In this document: piece after piece, positions 35,362-43,350 of the stretch
Position numbering within the stretch: the first letter of the stretch is position 1
Layout: each line of letters opens with the position of its first letter
Assembly (NCBI GenBank): GCA_938042065.1
Contig: CALISG010000011.1
Coordinates: 1 to 51,322 of the forward strand
Direction of reading: 5' to 3'
DNA length: 51,322 bases
Source: an uncultured Candidatus Saccharibacteria bacterium
GTDB lineage: Bacteria; Patescibacteriota; Saccharimonadia; Saccharimonadales; Saccharimonadaceae
Made by a program: the position numbers and the translations under genes
Notes under the pieces: model-generated
Databases searched by the model: none
What the model was told of the DNA's origin: nothing
The model's input: the letters and a program-made list of their open reading frames with translations, nothing else

Positions 35362-35393
35362 CCATTTTATAAATTGTGCGCTACAATTAAGTC

Positions 35394-35909
35394 ATGAAGC
35401 GTAAAGAGGGCGGGTTTACTATAGTTGAAGTGGTTATTGCAGTTACCGTCATCGGTGTGCTGCTGATAATTGCTATGACTACGCTCAATGGCTTGACGGC
35501 GAAAGGTCGCGATGCAACCCGTAGAGCTCGCGCTGAAGCCATGGCTCTAGATCTTGAACGTTATTATAAATACAACACCACTTTCAGGGGGCATGAGTAC
35601 CCAACTGGCAACGCGCTGTTAGCTGATATAGGCAAATATTTTAGTGACACTACAGTTGTGCAAGACCCCTCCCGTTCTGGTAATAGACTAGTCAAGGGCT
35701 GCCCGGCGGCTGGCCCGATACCAGCCAGCTGGGGCTGGACGGACGAGCAGAAAATGCTCTATAGGTATTGTGCTCAAGACAGAGAGAGATCCGACTGCGA
35801 TAAAATTTACGGCGCTTCGGGTAAGGATGTTTGCGTCGGTTTCAGAATATATTACTATAGCGAATCAGATAATGCGCTTTATCAGGTGAACAGCATATGG
35901 TCAAGGTGA
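35394..35909 (+). CDS. Type IV prepilin-like protein
   Basis: The 171-aa protein has a class-III signal: MKRKEGG|FTIVEVVIAVTVIG, with peptidase cleavage after G7 and Glu at +5, then the hydrophobic N-terminal helix. The C-terminal domain has five Cys residues likely paired outside the cell. A TACAAT box (35382-35387) ends six bases before ATG 35394, so this begins the pilin operon as a leaderless message. It overlaps the next gene by 13 bases. It may be a minor pilin or an alternative major pilin. Confidence 0.88.
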   Translation: MKRKEGGFTIVEVVIAVTVIGVLLIIAMTTLNGLTAKGRDATRRARAEAMALDLERYYKYNTTFRGHEYPTGNALLADIGKYFSDTTVVQDPSRSGNRLVKGCPAAGPIPASWGWTDEQKMLYRYCAQDRERSDCDKIYGASGKDVCVGFRIYYYSESDNALYQVNSIWSR

Positions 35910-36325
35910 GAACGGACGAAGGTTTTACAATTGTTGAAGTGGTAGTTACGCTGTTATTTATTTCGATAATATCGCTTGGTATATTAACGATGCATACCCA
36001 GGTTAGTATACTCTCGATTATCAACCGCCAGGATCAAAAGGCTAGTTATTTAGCGTACGATAATATGCGTAAGTATGTTAACGGAGCTCCGCCAACGTGG
36101 TTTTTGTGTACCGATCAGCTGCCAGGCGCTGTGCAGCAGGTATTGCTTGACTCAGAAGGGCATATTAGTGAGTTGCCCGGAACTACTAAGCAAAAAGTTG
36201 TGGCATCGGCGCCGTATGGTTGCGGCGACACTGTCAACAGTTTGGGTATGCCGATTCGTGTTGAGTCTGTAGTAACATATGGTAATGGTAAGAGGGTAAC
36301 CCATGTTGCATATGCGGCATTCTAA
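35897..36325 (+). CDS. Minor pseudopilin (PilV/GspI-like position)
   Basis: The 142-aa protein starts MVKVRTDEG|FTIVEVVVTLLFI with Glu at +5 and a hydrophobic helix to about residue 33. A small C-terminal domain with two Cys follows. Position second in the cluster and small size resemble PilV/GspI-type initiators. It overlaps both neighbours (13 bases upstream, 23 downstream), which implies translational coupling and fixed stoichiometry. Confidence 0.85.
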   Translation: MVKVRTDEGFTIVEVVVTLLFISIISLGILTMHTQVSILSIINRQDQKASYLAYDNMRKYVNGAPPTWFLCTDQLPGAVQQVLLDSEGHISELPGTTKQKVVASAPYGCGDTVNSLGMPIRVESVVTYGNGKRVTHVAYAAF

Positions 36326-37196
36326 CCAATCTGGATTCACCATCGTAGAGCTAATGGTGACGACGTTTGTTATGTTTATAGTGGTTGTAGTATTTGGCGG
36401 TATTATATCAGCATCTTACCGTCAGGCTATAGCAGCAGATGCGCTTGCTTCAATGACGCGTGACATGCACGTGACGATGGACGCTATCGAAATGGATGTT
36501 TTAGCTTCAGTCGAGATTGCCTCAACTTCTAGAAGGGGTGATATGAATATGCTTGATCGATACGGATATAGCGCTGTAAGTAATCCTGCACCTACTCTGC
36601 AAACTTGGAAATATTTTGGTGGAGGTAGCAACAAACGAGCCTTGCTCCTGATACAATATGCGACTAATTTGCGGCGCGGGGCAGGCTCTCGCGAAGTAGT
36701 TTACGCCGCAACAAAAAGGTTTAATTGCAGCACAGAAAGACGTCTCCAACCAAAATACAGACAGATGGTGATCTACTTCATGCGGGACAATACATTGTAT
36801 CGAAGGGTTATATTTGATGATATAAAAAGCGAAAGATATAAAGCCCTTGGTGTTAACGCTTCTGCTATATGTGGTACCGGTGATGAAAATAACGAATTTT
36901 GGCGCAAGATCGCAGTACAATCCATACCTCCGCAATCATCCGAATTTACTGGCGGTGCAACACCAGGGCGATCGCTTTATCGCGACGAAACAATTGCTCG
37001 CAACGTTTCGGCATTTGATGTTCAATATTTTAAGGATGATACGCCAATAGCTAACCAATACGATGCTGCTCACAGTTCCGACCATATGTTTGAAAATGCT
37101 AACAAGGTTAAAATTGATATAACAATTAGTCCTCCTGTGGGGGGAGTGTCTAAAATATCTCAGTCATTAACTGTTCGGAAAGGAAATGAGGAATGA
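36303..37196 (+). CDS. Minor pseudopilin (PilW/GspJ-like position)
   Basis: The 297-aa protein has the prepilin signal HSNQSG|FTIVELMVTTFVMF with Glu at +5, then a helix and a large C-terminal domain. In GspJ/PilW-like proteins this subunit joins the tip complex. The start may be ATG 36303 or 36312; both precede the signal. It overlaps the previous gene by 23 bases and the next by four (ATGA). Confidence 0.83.
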   Translation: MLHMRHSNQSGFTIVELMVTTFVMFIVVVVFGGIISASYRQAIAADALASMTRDMHVTMDAIEMDVLASVEIASTSRRGDMNMLDRYGYSAVSNPAPTLQTWKYFGGGSNKRALLLIQYATNLRRGAGSREVVYAATKRFNCSTERRLQPKYRQMVIYFMRDNTLYRRVIFDDIKSERYKALGVNASAICGTGDENNEFWRKIAVQSIPPQSSEFTGGATPGRSLYRDETIARNVSAFDVQYFKDDTPIANQYDAAHSSDHMFENANKVKIDITISPPVGGVSKISQSLTVRKGNEE

Positions 37197-38956
37197 TTCG
37201 CTTTGATAAGGGCTATTCTCTAGCAGTAATGATTATAATGACAACATTTATATTGGCGGTGCTAGCGGCTGCATACCGTGTTACTACGCGTTCGTATATT
37301 TATTCTCGCGAGGAGTATTATTATAAGCTGGCTCAAGAAGCTGGCGAATCGGGGACGGCGGCAGCTAATGCTTGTCTAGATATGAACAACTGGAAACAAA
37401 CATGGGGCCATGTTGCTGGAGCTGCTGGCTTGTATCTAACGCCAAACAGCGACTGCAAAGGTCAAGACGGCAAGATTCCGACCAATAAATACGTTATGAG
37501 CGAAGGTTCGATCCGTACAATTTTCACCGTTGGCGACCTTAATTTTCATGATGATCATCATTCGGATGTCTCGGCTATTGGCAAAACACAGCTTGTGGAC
37601 TCTGGCGGTATGGTTTTGCGAGAATACACTGTTTCGGTCAAAAAACTTATCACGCGTCCCGGTCTGATTGCGACGAAGTCTTCTAGCGGTACTTATCGAA
37701 CGTGCGGTATTCTATCCAATAGTATTTGGTGCTGGGGTAGGAATCGTTATGGCCAGTTGGGCAATGGGAGGTCTGTTGGTCATAATCCAGGCAATCCAGC
37801 AAAAGCTGCGCTTAGCGTCGATTCCGATATACCAGTCAAAGTAGTTAAACAAACAGGAGTTCTCTACGGTAAGAGAATTGATGACTTATTTACCGCCCAG
37901 TATCATAGTTGCGCTCTGGCTGAAGGTAAAGTTTATTGCTGGGGCTACAATGGTACTGGTCAGCTTGGTAATGGACGATCCGGCGACGAAGAACATTCAA
38001 ATGTTCCTATTGAGGTTAAGGGGGCGCTGGCTGGTAAAACAGTAACTAGCATCGGCGGTTCATATAATACTTCGTGCGCCATTGCTGGCGGCAAAATATA
38101 TTGCTGGGGCGAGGGTTATCACGGTGTGACTGGTACTGGTGACAAAACAAAGGTGCGCCCATGGCCGACTTTAGTTAGAGCAGGTGTTTCTGGCGGTCTG
38201 CCGAATAATTATACGGCAACTGCGCTAGCGACCAGTGGTACGCGGTCGATGAATATGTGCGCTATCGCCAATGGCTTTGCTTATTGCTGGGGCCAGAATA
38301 ATGTTGGTCAGATTGGCAATAATACATCTGCTAGCCCTGCCACTCAGCCAGTCTATAGTCCTATGAGAGTTTCTGGTTTGACCAATGTAACGAATATATC
38401 GCAGGACGGATATTTGGCTCAAAGCGGTGAGCCAGACAGATTTACTCATGTATGCGCTGCCGCTAACGGCGAGGCGTACTGTTGGGGTAACGGCCGTGCT
38501 GGGCAACTAGGTATGGCACACATTGGCTATATTGCCAAAAAGGCTACTCCAGTCAAGGTTGATCGGCCAGCAGGCTTGTCGCCGTCAGATAGAGTGAAAA
38601 AGGTCGAAGTGGGTATTTGGCATTCGTGTATGTTGATGACCAGCGGCAGGGTATTTTGCTGGGGGACGAATGCCTACGGTCATTTAGGGGCGAACCTTGC
38701 TCCTGGCGCGCTTCCCAACAACCGATCGGTAAAACCGATAGAGATATTGGTTGGCCCAGGCGGAATTCCGGCGGGGCAGCGGATAATTGATCTGGCTGCT
38801 GGCGCTAACCGTGGATGCGCGGTGGTAGAAAACGGACACTCGTATTGCTGGGGTCTGAATGACGCCGGGCAGATTGGTGACGGTACCCATATTGATGCCC
38901 GCGCACCAACCGAATCATTATTCTTGCGCCCGACGCAGAACCGCTACATCTATTAA
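37193..38956 (+). CDS. Tip pseudopilin fused to a seven-blade RCC1-like propeller
   Basis: The 587-aa protein begins MIRFDKG|YSLAVMIIMTT, a prepilin-like signal lacking Glu at +5, as in GspK/PilX-type tip subunits. After a ~150-residue linker domain come seven RCC1-type repeats (about 160-570). Each has a cysteine, nine residues, then CWG and a G-[QHV]-[LIT]-G turn: for example TCGILSNSIWCWG, SCALAEGKVYCWG, SCAIAGGKIYCWG. Seven repeats match the closed seven-blade propeller of RCC1. Paired Cys in every blade (14 in all) fits disulfides in an extracellular protein. It is the last gene of the overlapping pilin operon. A pilus-tip adhesin is inference. Confidence 0.88.
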   Translation: MIRFDKGYSLAVMIIMTTFILAVLAAAYRVTTRSYIYSREEYYYKLAQEAGESGTAAANACLDMNNWKQTWGHVAGAAGLYLTPNSDCKGQDGKIPTNKYVMSEGSIRTIFTVGDLNFHDDHHSDVSAIGKTQLVDSGGMVLREYTVSVKKLITRPGLIATKSSSGTYRTCGILSNSIWCWGRNRYGQLGNGRSVGHNPGNPAKAALSVDSDIPVKVVKQTGVLYGKRIDDLFTAQYHSCALAEGKVYCWGYNGTGQLGNGRSGDEEHSNVPIEVKGALAGKTVTSIGGSYNTSCAIAGGKIYCWGEGYHGVTGTGDKTKVRPWPTLVRAGVSGGLPNNYTATALATSGTRSMNMCAIANGFAYCWGQNNVGQIGNNTSASPATQPVYSPMRVSGLTNVTNISQDGYLAQSGEPDRFTHVCAAANGEAYCWGNGRAGQLGMAHIGYIAKKATPVKVDRPAGLSPSDRVKKVEVGIWHSCMLMTSGRVFCWGTNAYGHLGANLAPGALPNNRSVKPIEILVGPGGIPAGQRIIDLAAGANRGCAVVENGHSYCWGLNDAGQIGDGTHIDARAPTESLFLRPTQNRYIY

Positions 38957-38964
38957 AAAACCAC

Positions 38965-38993
38965 TTGCGCTTTCGTTATCGGTGTAGTATTAT
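38965..38993 (+). promoter_or_regulatory. Promoter of the major pilin gene
   Basis: TTGCGC (38965-38970), 17 nt, TATTAT (38988-38993). The ~37-nt leader contains AGGGGG before GTG 39037. This is separate from the upstream pilin operon, allowing higher expression. Confidence 0.7.
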
Positions 38994-39036
38994 CAAATTA
39001 CAATTAACTAACATAATAAATAGGGGGCACATTACT

Positions 39037-39495
39037 GTGACAACAAAACAACTTAAAAACCGAGGTTTCACCCTTGTTGAGCTCTTGATTGTGATCGTCA
39101 TCATCGCGATTTTGACGGTGATTTCATTGATTGCTTATAATGGTATTCAGAACCAGGCACGTACAACAACCGCAGAATCAAGCGCGAAGACGCTGGCTGA
39201 TAAGGTTCAGATTTATTTCACAAATGAGAGCGACTATCCAAAACCTGCCGACCTAGATTCTTCGACGACTACTCCAGGTAAAATGGTTGACCCGGCTAAT
39301 GCTAGTAAACCTTGGCACGTGGATACCAATGCATTGACAGTAAGCAGTACTGCTATTACTGATGCGAATAAGCCAAGCAAAGAGAACGTCTTGAACTATG
39401 CGACTTGTGGTAGTCCCGCCACTGGCGCAAAAATCACTTACTATGACTACACAGCGAGCAAGGCAAAAGAGCGAAAGATTGGTTCTGGCTGCTAA
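39037..39495 (+). CDS. Major type IV pilin
   Basis: The 152-aa protein starts at GTG with MTTKQLKNRG|FTLVELLIVIVIIAIL, the textbook type IV prepilin signal and Glu at +5. NGIQNQARTTTAESSAKTLADKV continues the N-terminal helix. The globular domain is small and ends TYYDYTASKAKERKIGSGC, with one Cys in CGSPA and one at the C-terminus probably forming the D-region disulfide. Its own promoter, ribosome-binding site and terminator make it the likely PilA. No assembly ATPase, PilC or prepilin peptidase is in this window. Confidence 0.9.
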   Translation: MTTKQLKNRGFTLVELLIVIVIIAILTVISLIAYNGIQNQARTTTAESSAKTLADKVQIYFTNESDYPKPADLDSSTTTPGKMVDPANASKPWHVDTNALTVSSTAITDANKPSKENVLNYATCGSPATGAKITYYDYTASKAKERKIGSGC

Positions 39496-39522
39496 ATAAC
39501 TATAGAAGATTAAGTTGAAAAT

Positions 39523-39554
39523 AGAAACGTCCTGGCGTGTGCTAGGACGTTTCT
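39523..39554. terminator. Terminator between pilin and glyA
   Basis: AGAAACGTCCT (39523-39533) and AGGACGTTTCT (39544-39554) form an 11-bp perfect stem with a 10-nt loop between convergent genes. The ATTTT after the minus-strand stem favours glyA. Confidence 0.8.
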
Positions 39555-39572
39555 GCTGTAATAGACTTAAAG

Positions 39573-40850
39573 TTATACTGATGATAATTGTAATGCCCGA
39601 CAAAACTCCCTCACTTCCTGGCGCAAAACTCCTAATCTCTTCTCGTTCTCGCGGGCGTCAATCGCTTGCTTGATCCACTCAGCGATTTGCGCCATGTCGT
39701 CGGGCTGGCAGCCGCGGGTGGTGATGGCGGGTGTGCCTAGGCGAATGCCGCTAGGACGGAACATCGGCAGTGGGTCGTCGGGTACGGCGTTGGCGTTTAG
39801 TGTCAGACCGATCTTATCGATAGCGATCTCGGCAGTTTTGCCATCGATACCAAAACTCTTGTTGATGTCGGCCAATATCAAGTGATTGCTAGTGCCGCCA
39901 GTTACTAGCTGGAAGCCGCGTTTTTGCAACTCCTCGGCTAGCCGTGCGGCGTTAGCGACGATATTTTTCGCGTAGTCGCAGAACTCGGGCTGCAGCGCCT
40001 CGCCGAAAGCTACCGCTTTGGCGGCAATGGTGTTCATATGCGGGCCGCCTTGCATACCTGGGAAGACTGCCCGATCAATTAGTGTCGGGATGTTTTCGAG
40101 TGTTTTGGCAGGTTTTTTGAGCGGACTAGTCACCTTGCCCATACTGAGTATTAAACCGCCGCGAGGACCGCGTAGCGTCTTGTGGGTGGTAGTAGTCATG
40201 ACATGAAAGCCGTAGTCAAGCGGATTCTTGGCTACGCCGCCAGCGATCAGCCCGGCAATATGCGCTACGTCAGCCATCAGTAGGCAGCCGTCGATTTCGC
40301 GGCCGATTTCGACGAATTTCGCCCAGTCCATTTCGCGCGGGTAGGCGCTGAAGCCAGCCAAAATAATCCGCGGCTGATGCTCATGTGCTAAGCGGCGAAT
40401 CTCTTCATAATCAATTTCGCCAGTTTCGATATTTTTCATTTTGTACGGGACGAAGTTGTATAAGTTAGCGCTGCGGGTGACAGGCGAGCCGTGCGTCAGG
40501 TGCCCGCCATGGCTCAAGTCCATCGCCAAGATAGTATCGCCTGGCTGGCACCAAGCACTATAGACCGCTTCGTTAGCTGGCGCGCCGCTGTGCGGCTGGA
40601 CATTGGCGTGGTCGGCGCGGAATAATTTCTTGGCGCGGTCAATAGCTAATTGCTCGACGCAGTCGGTGAATTCTTGGCCGCCGTAATAGCGCTTTCCAGG
40701 GTAACCTTCAGAATATTTATTGGTAAAAACGCTGCCAAGCGCTTTTCGTACGTCCTGGCTGACGTAATTTTCGCTTGGTATTAGTTCCAAACCGTCACGC
40801 TGGCGCCCCTCTTCGCCGGCGATACAATCAGCAACTGCGATGTCTGTCAT
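39573..40850 (-). CDS. glyA: Serine hydroxymethyltransferase
   Basis: SHMT is the PLP enzyme that converts serine and tetrahydrofolate to glycine and methylene-THF. The 425-aa protein has LIPSENYVS, NKYSEGYPGKRYYGG, NVQPHSGAPANEAVY and MDLSHGGHLTHG. The PLP-lysine motif is VMTTTTHKTLRGPRGGLI, and GGTSNHLI lies in the C-terminal domain. AAGGAGG sits before ATG 40850. It is divergent from the HTH-MurA gene. FolD, encoded 5 kb away, uses its product. Confidence 0.97.
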   Translation of the reverse strand: MTDIAVADCIAGEEGRQRDGLELIPSENYVSQDVRKALGSVFTNKYSEGYPGKRYYGGQEFTDCVEQLAIDRAKKLFRADHANVQPHSGAPANEAVYSAWCQPGDTILAMDLSHGGHLTHGSPVTRSANLYNFVPYKMKNIETGEIDYEEIRRLAHEHQPRIILAGFSAYPREMDWAKFVEIGREIDGCLLMADVAHIAGLIAGGVAKNPLDYGFHVMTTTTHKTLRGPRGGLILSMGKVTSPLKKPAKTLENIPTLIDRAVFPGMQGGPHMNTIAAKAVAFGEALQPEFCDYAKNIVANAARLAEELQKRGFQLVTGGTSNHLILADINKSFGIDGKTAEIAIDKIGLTLNANAVPDDPLPMFRPSGIRLGTPAITTRGCQPDDMAQIAEWIKQAIDARENEKRLGVLRQEVREFCRALQLSSV

Positions 40851-40938
40851 GATTATCCTCCTTTTTCTTATCTATATTTTAGCACTTATGATCATTTATT
40901 GTAACGTTTTGAAATAGAGTTGGTTGCGATTGAATTTC

Positions 40939-40967
40939 TTGACAATATATCATATCAGGTATATTAT
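40939..40967 (+). promoter_or_regulatory. murA promoter with embedded inverted repeat
   Basis: TTGACA (40939-40944), 17 nt, TATTAT (40962-40967), then six bases to ATG 40974: an ideal leaderless promoter. AATATA (40944-40949) and TATATT (40960-40965) form a 6-bp inverted repeat with a 10-nt spacer between -35 and -10. This could be an operator for the HTH domain encoded downstream. Confidence 0.75.
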
Positions 40968-40973
40968 GGTGAC

Positions 40974-42497
40974 ATGAAAACGGCGAAGTATCTCAAAAAT
41001 ATTGGCGCGCTCATCCAAGAAACGCGCCAAGCACGCAATATGACTCAAAACGAACTGGCAGAGGAGCTTGGCACTAGCCAGTCGGCAATTAACCGAATCG
41101 AGAATGGCAAGCAGAATATCAGTCTCGAGATGATCGCGCGTATCGGCGAGGTGCTGTCAAGCGAAATAGTACGGATTAATAGCTCGGGCAAAACTAACTT
41201 TCGCATCAACGGCGGCCGGGAGCTGCATGGTGAAATTGAAATCAAAACTAGCAAGAACGCTGCTGTCGGATTGCTGTGCGCTAGTCTACTCAACAAAGGC
41301 AAAACGACGCTGCGCCGGGTAGCACGGATCGAGGAAGTTAATCGAATTATTGAGGTTCTGGAAAGTATAGGCGTGCGATGCCGCTGGATTAGCGAGCATG
41401 ACCTAGAGATTGATCCGCCGAGGGTCTTGCAGCTCGACAGTATGGATGTTGAGGCCGCCAAGCGGACGCGCAGTATCATTATGTTTTTAGGTCCGCTATT
41501 ACACCAATACGAGACGTTCAAGATACCGTTTGCTGGCGGTTGTAGTCTGGGTACGCGGACGGTTGAGCCGCATATGGCGGGCTTAGCACCGTTTGGTTTG
41601 AGCGTCGAGGCGGCCAATGACAACTATATTGCCACAGCCAAGCCGCAGCGTGTTGACTGGGCGATTATCTTAACTGAACGTGGCGATACAGTCACCGAGA
41701 ATGTCGTTATGGCGGCAGCGCTTTATGATGGTACGACTATTATTCGCAATGCTAGTCCGAACTATATGGTGCAAGATGTTTGTTTCTTTCTAGAAAAGCT
41801 AGGTGTCAAAATAGAGGGCATCGGTACTACTGTTCTCAAGATTACTGGCAAAAGGTCAATTGACTGTGACGTCGAGTACTTCCCAAGCGAAGACCCAATC
41901 GAGGCGATGAGTTTCGTGGCGGCTGGCGTCGTGACTAATTCAGAAATTACTATCAAGCGCGTGCCGATAGAGTTCATGGAGTTAGAATTGGCGACTTTGG
42001 CGGGTATGGGTCTGCAGCACGATATTTCCGAAGAGTACATGGCGCGCAATGGTCGCACTCGTCTAGTTGATATCGTGCTCAAAAAATCCGAATTGCATGC
42101 TCCGAAAGATAAGATTCATGCTCTGCCGTTTCCGGGCATCAACATGGATAACCTGCCGTTCTTAGGATTATGCGCCACGGTAGCCAAGGGTCGCACGCTG
42201 ATTCACGATTGGAGCTACGAAAATCGAGCAATCTACTTTACTGAGCTAACTAAAATGAATGCTCAAGTAAATATGGTCGATCCGCATCGGGTTTATATCT
42301 CTGGTCCGACGCGCTGGAAGCCGGCTGATATCACAGCGCCAGCCGCACTGCGTCCGAGCGTAGTGATTTTGCTAGCGATGCTGGCGGCGCCTGGCAAATC
42401 GGTACTGCGCGATGTTTACAATATCAATCGCGGCTACGAAGATATTGCTAACCGCCTGAACTCGTTAGGTGCAGATATCGAAACTGTTTGGGAATAG
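40974..42497 (+). CDS. murA: HTH-domain/MurA fusion (UDP-GlcNAc enolpyruvyl transferase)
   Basis: The 507-aa protein joins an XRE-type helix-turn-helix (about 8-65: QARNMTQNELAEELGTSQSA, INRIENGKQNIS) to a complete EPT-fold MurA (about 75-507), the first committed enzyme of peptidoglycan synthesis. MurA features are TSKNAAVGLL (Lys-Asn substrate motif), AGGCSLGTRTVEPH with the catalytic Cys (C190, so fosfomycin-sensitive type), the ENRAIYFTEL motif and a final NRGYEDIANRLNSLGA. Ordinary MurA is ~420 aa without a DNA-binding domain. It could regulate transcription according to substrate, possibly its own promoter, which bears an inverted repeat. That function is inference; the fusion is in one uninterrupted frame. 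Confidence 0.92.
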   Translation: MKTAKYLKNIGALIQETRQARNMTQNELAEELGTSQSAINRIENGKQNISLEMIARIGEVLSSEIVRINSSGKTNFRINGGRELHGEIEIKTSKNAAVGLLCASLLNKGKTTLRRVARIEEVNRIIEVLESIGVRCRWISEHDLEIDPPRVLQLDSMDVEAAKRTRSIIMFLGPLLHQYETFKIPFAGGCSLGTRTVEPHMAGLAPFGLSVEAANDNYIATAKPQRVDWAIILTERGDTVTENVVMAAALYDGTTIIRNASPNYMVQDVCFFLEKLGVKIEGIGTTVLKITGKRSIDCDVEYFPSEDPIEAMSFVAAGVVTNSEITIKRVPIEFMELELATLAGMGLQHDISEEYMARNGRTRLVDIVLKKSELHAPKDKIHALPFPGINMDNLPFLGLCATVAKGRTLIHDWSYENRAIYFTELTKMNAQVNMVDPHRVYISGPTRWKPADITAPAALRPSVVILLAMLAAPGKSVLRDVYNINRGYEDIANRLNSLGADIETVWE

Positions 42498-42548
42498 TGA
42501 CAATCAAGCGCCTGTCTGCTATAGTAATAGATGCCCCGAGAAAGGGGC
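42497..42548 (+). promoter_or_regulatory. Promoter and +1 hairpin of the tRNA-His array
   Basis: GTGACA (42497-42502), 17 nt, TATAGT (42520-42525) predicts a start near 42532. A GCCCC/GGGGC hairpin with a six-base loop (42533-42548) would be the 5' end of the transcript, followed at once by the first tRNA-like unit. Confidence 0.6.
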
Positions 42549-42553
42549 AATAT

Positions 42554-42749
42554 GGCGGAAGTAGCTCAGTTGGACAGCCGTGAGCATCAAAAATAGCACT
42601 CGCTCTAACCAACTGATAGATTCTGCTAGTACATTTCGTAGTATTCATTATGGCGGAAGTAGCTCAGTTGGGCAGCCTTGAGCGTTGAAAATAGCGCTCG
42701 CTCTAACCAACTGATAGATTCTGCTAGTACATTTCGTAGTATTCATTAT
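42554..42749 (+). repeat. Two tandem 98-bp tRNA-His-mimicking elements
   Basis: Units at 42554-42651 and 42652-42749 are 92/98 identical; all six differences lie at unit positions 21-45. Positions 1-20 equal the first 20 nt of the tRNA-His gene that follows (G-1 to the D-loop GG). A core follows, then positions 48-63 are a perfect 16-nt antisense of the tRNA-His D-arm (42762-42777). Positions 56-63 pair with the unit's own 13-20, and TTCTGC (68-73) pairs with GCGGAA (2-7) with one G-U, closing a long hairpin. A 25-nt tail leads to the next copy. Neither unit can form a full cloverleaf. Confidence 0.9.
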
Positions 42750-42827
42750 GGCGGAAGTAGCTCAGTTGGTTAGAGCGCTGGATTGTGGCTCCGGAGGCCG
42801 TGGGTTCGAATCCCATCTTTCGCCCCA
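42750..42827 (+). tRNA. tRNA-His(GTG)
   Basis: A cloverleaf with an encoded extra G-1 opposite C73 (His identity), acceptor GCGGAAG/CTTTCGC, D-stem GCTC/GAGC, anticodon stem CTGGA/TCCGG with loop TTGTGGC (anticodon GTG), T-loop TTCGAAT and encoded CCA. It is the third copy of the 5' sequence in the array and the only complete tRNA. Confidence 0.96.
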
Positions 42828-42871
42828 AATAAAACACCCGGTTTTCTTCATTAGTCTCGGGTGTTTTATTT
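42827..42871. terminator. Terminator after tRNA-His
   Basis: AAATAAAACACCCG (42827-42840) pairs with CGGGTGTTTTATTT (42858-42871): a 14-bp stem with a 17-nt loop and a T-rich 3' side. It can serve tRNA-His and the convergent small gene. Confidence 0.9.
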
Positions 42872-42889
42872 GACTCTAAATCATAAATA

Positions 42890-43309
42890 CTATCGGTTGA
42901 ACGGGTCGCGCGACGGCTTGATCGGCTCGGTGAAGGTGCGCGACGGAACGTCTGGCTCGGTTGTAGGCGTGATGAGTGACGATTTATTTGTCTGCGTGGT
43001 TCCTGCGCTTCGCGAGTTTGCATCAGAAACCCGCGAGCTTTGCGGCTGGTTACTATTAGTCGCTTGCGTTCCGTTGGTGCTGGCTGCGGCGATTTGCTGG
43101 TTTTGCCAGGCTTTGCGATAATCTTGTCTGACTCCAGAATCCTTGTATGCGCCGATATATTGCCGGTTAGTGTTGGTACTTTGGCGCTGCTGGAAGCTAT
43201 TTTTGGCAATCCTGCCGCCAACCTGCGGCTTGTTGTTGGTTAATCCGCTTGAGTGCATAGCATCGCTTTGCGTGCTATTGGTTGAGAAGCGGTCAAATAA
43301 ACGTCCCAT
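42890..43309 (-). CDS. Small Ser/Asn/Gln-rich hypothetical protein
   Basis: The 139-aa protein starts MGRLFDRFSTNSTQSDAM and is hydrophilic, rich in Ser, Asn, Gln and Thr, basic, with no membrane segment or known motif; it is probably disordered. ATG 43309 lies six bases after TATAAT (minus strand 43321-43316). A longer frame to 43426 only translates the antisense of tRNA-Gly and is rejected. No function can be assigned. Confidence 0.6.
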   Translation of the reverse strand: MGRLFDRFSTNSTQSDAMHSSGLTNNKPQVGGRIAKNSFQQRQSTNTNRQYIGAYKDSGVRQDYRKAWQNQQIAAASTNGTQATNSNQPQSSRVSDANSRSAGTTQTNKSSLITPTTEPDVPSRTFTEPIKPSRDPFNR

Positions 43310-43350
43310 GCTTTTATTATACACTAACGTAATGATATAATATATAGTGC

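Noticed and set aside
42554..42749. Integrated mobile element using tRNA-His as attachment site
   Set aside because: Integration normally duplicates the tRNA 3' end and brings an integrase; here the 5' end is copied, the interval is only 98 bp, and the interior contains host-tRNA antisense.
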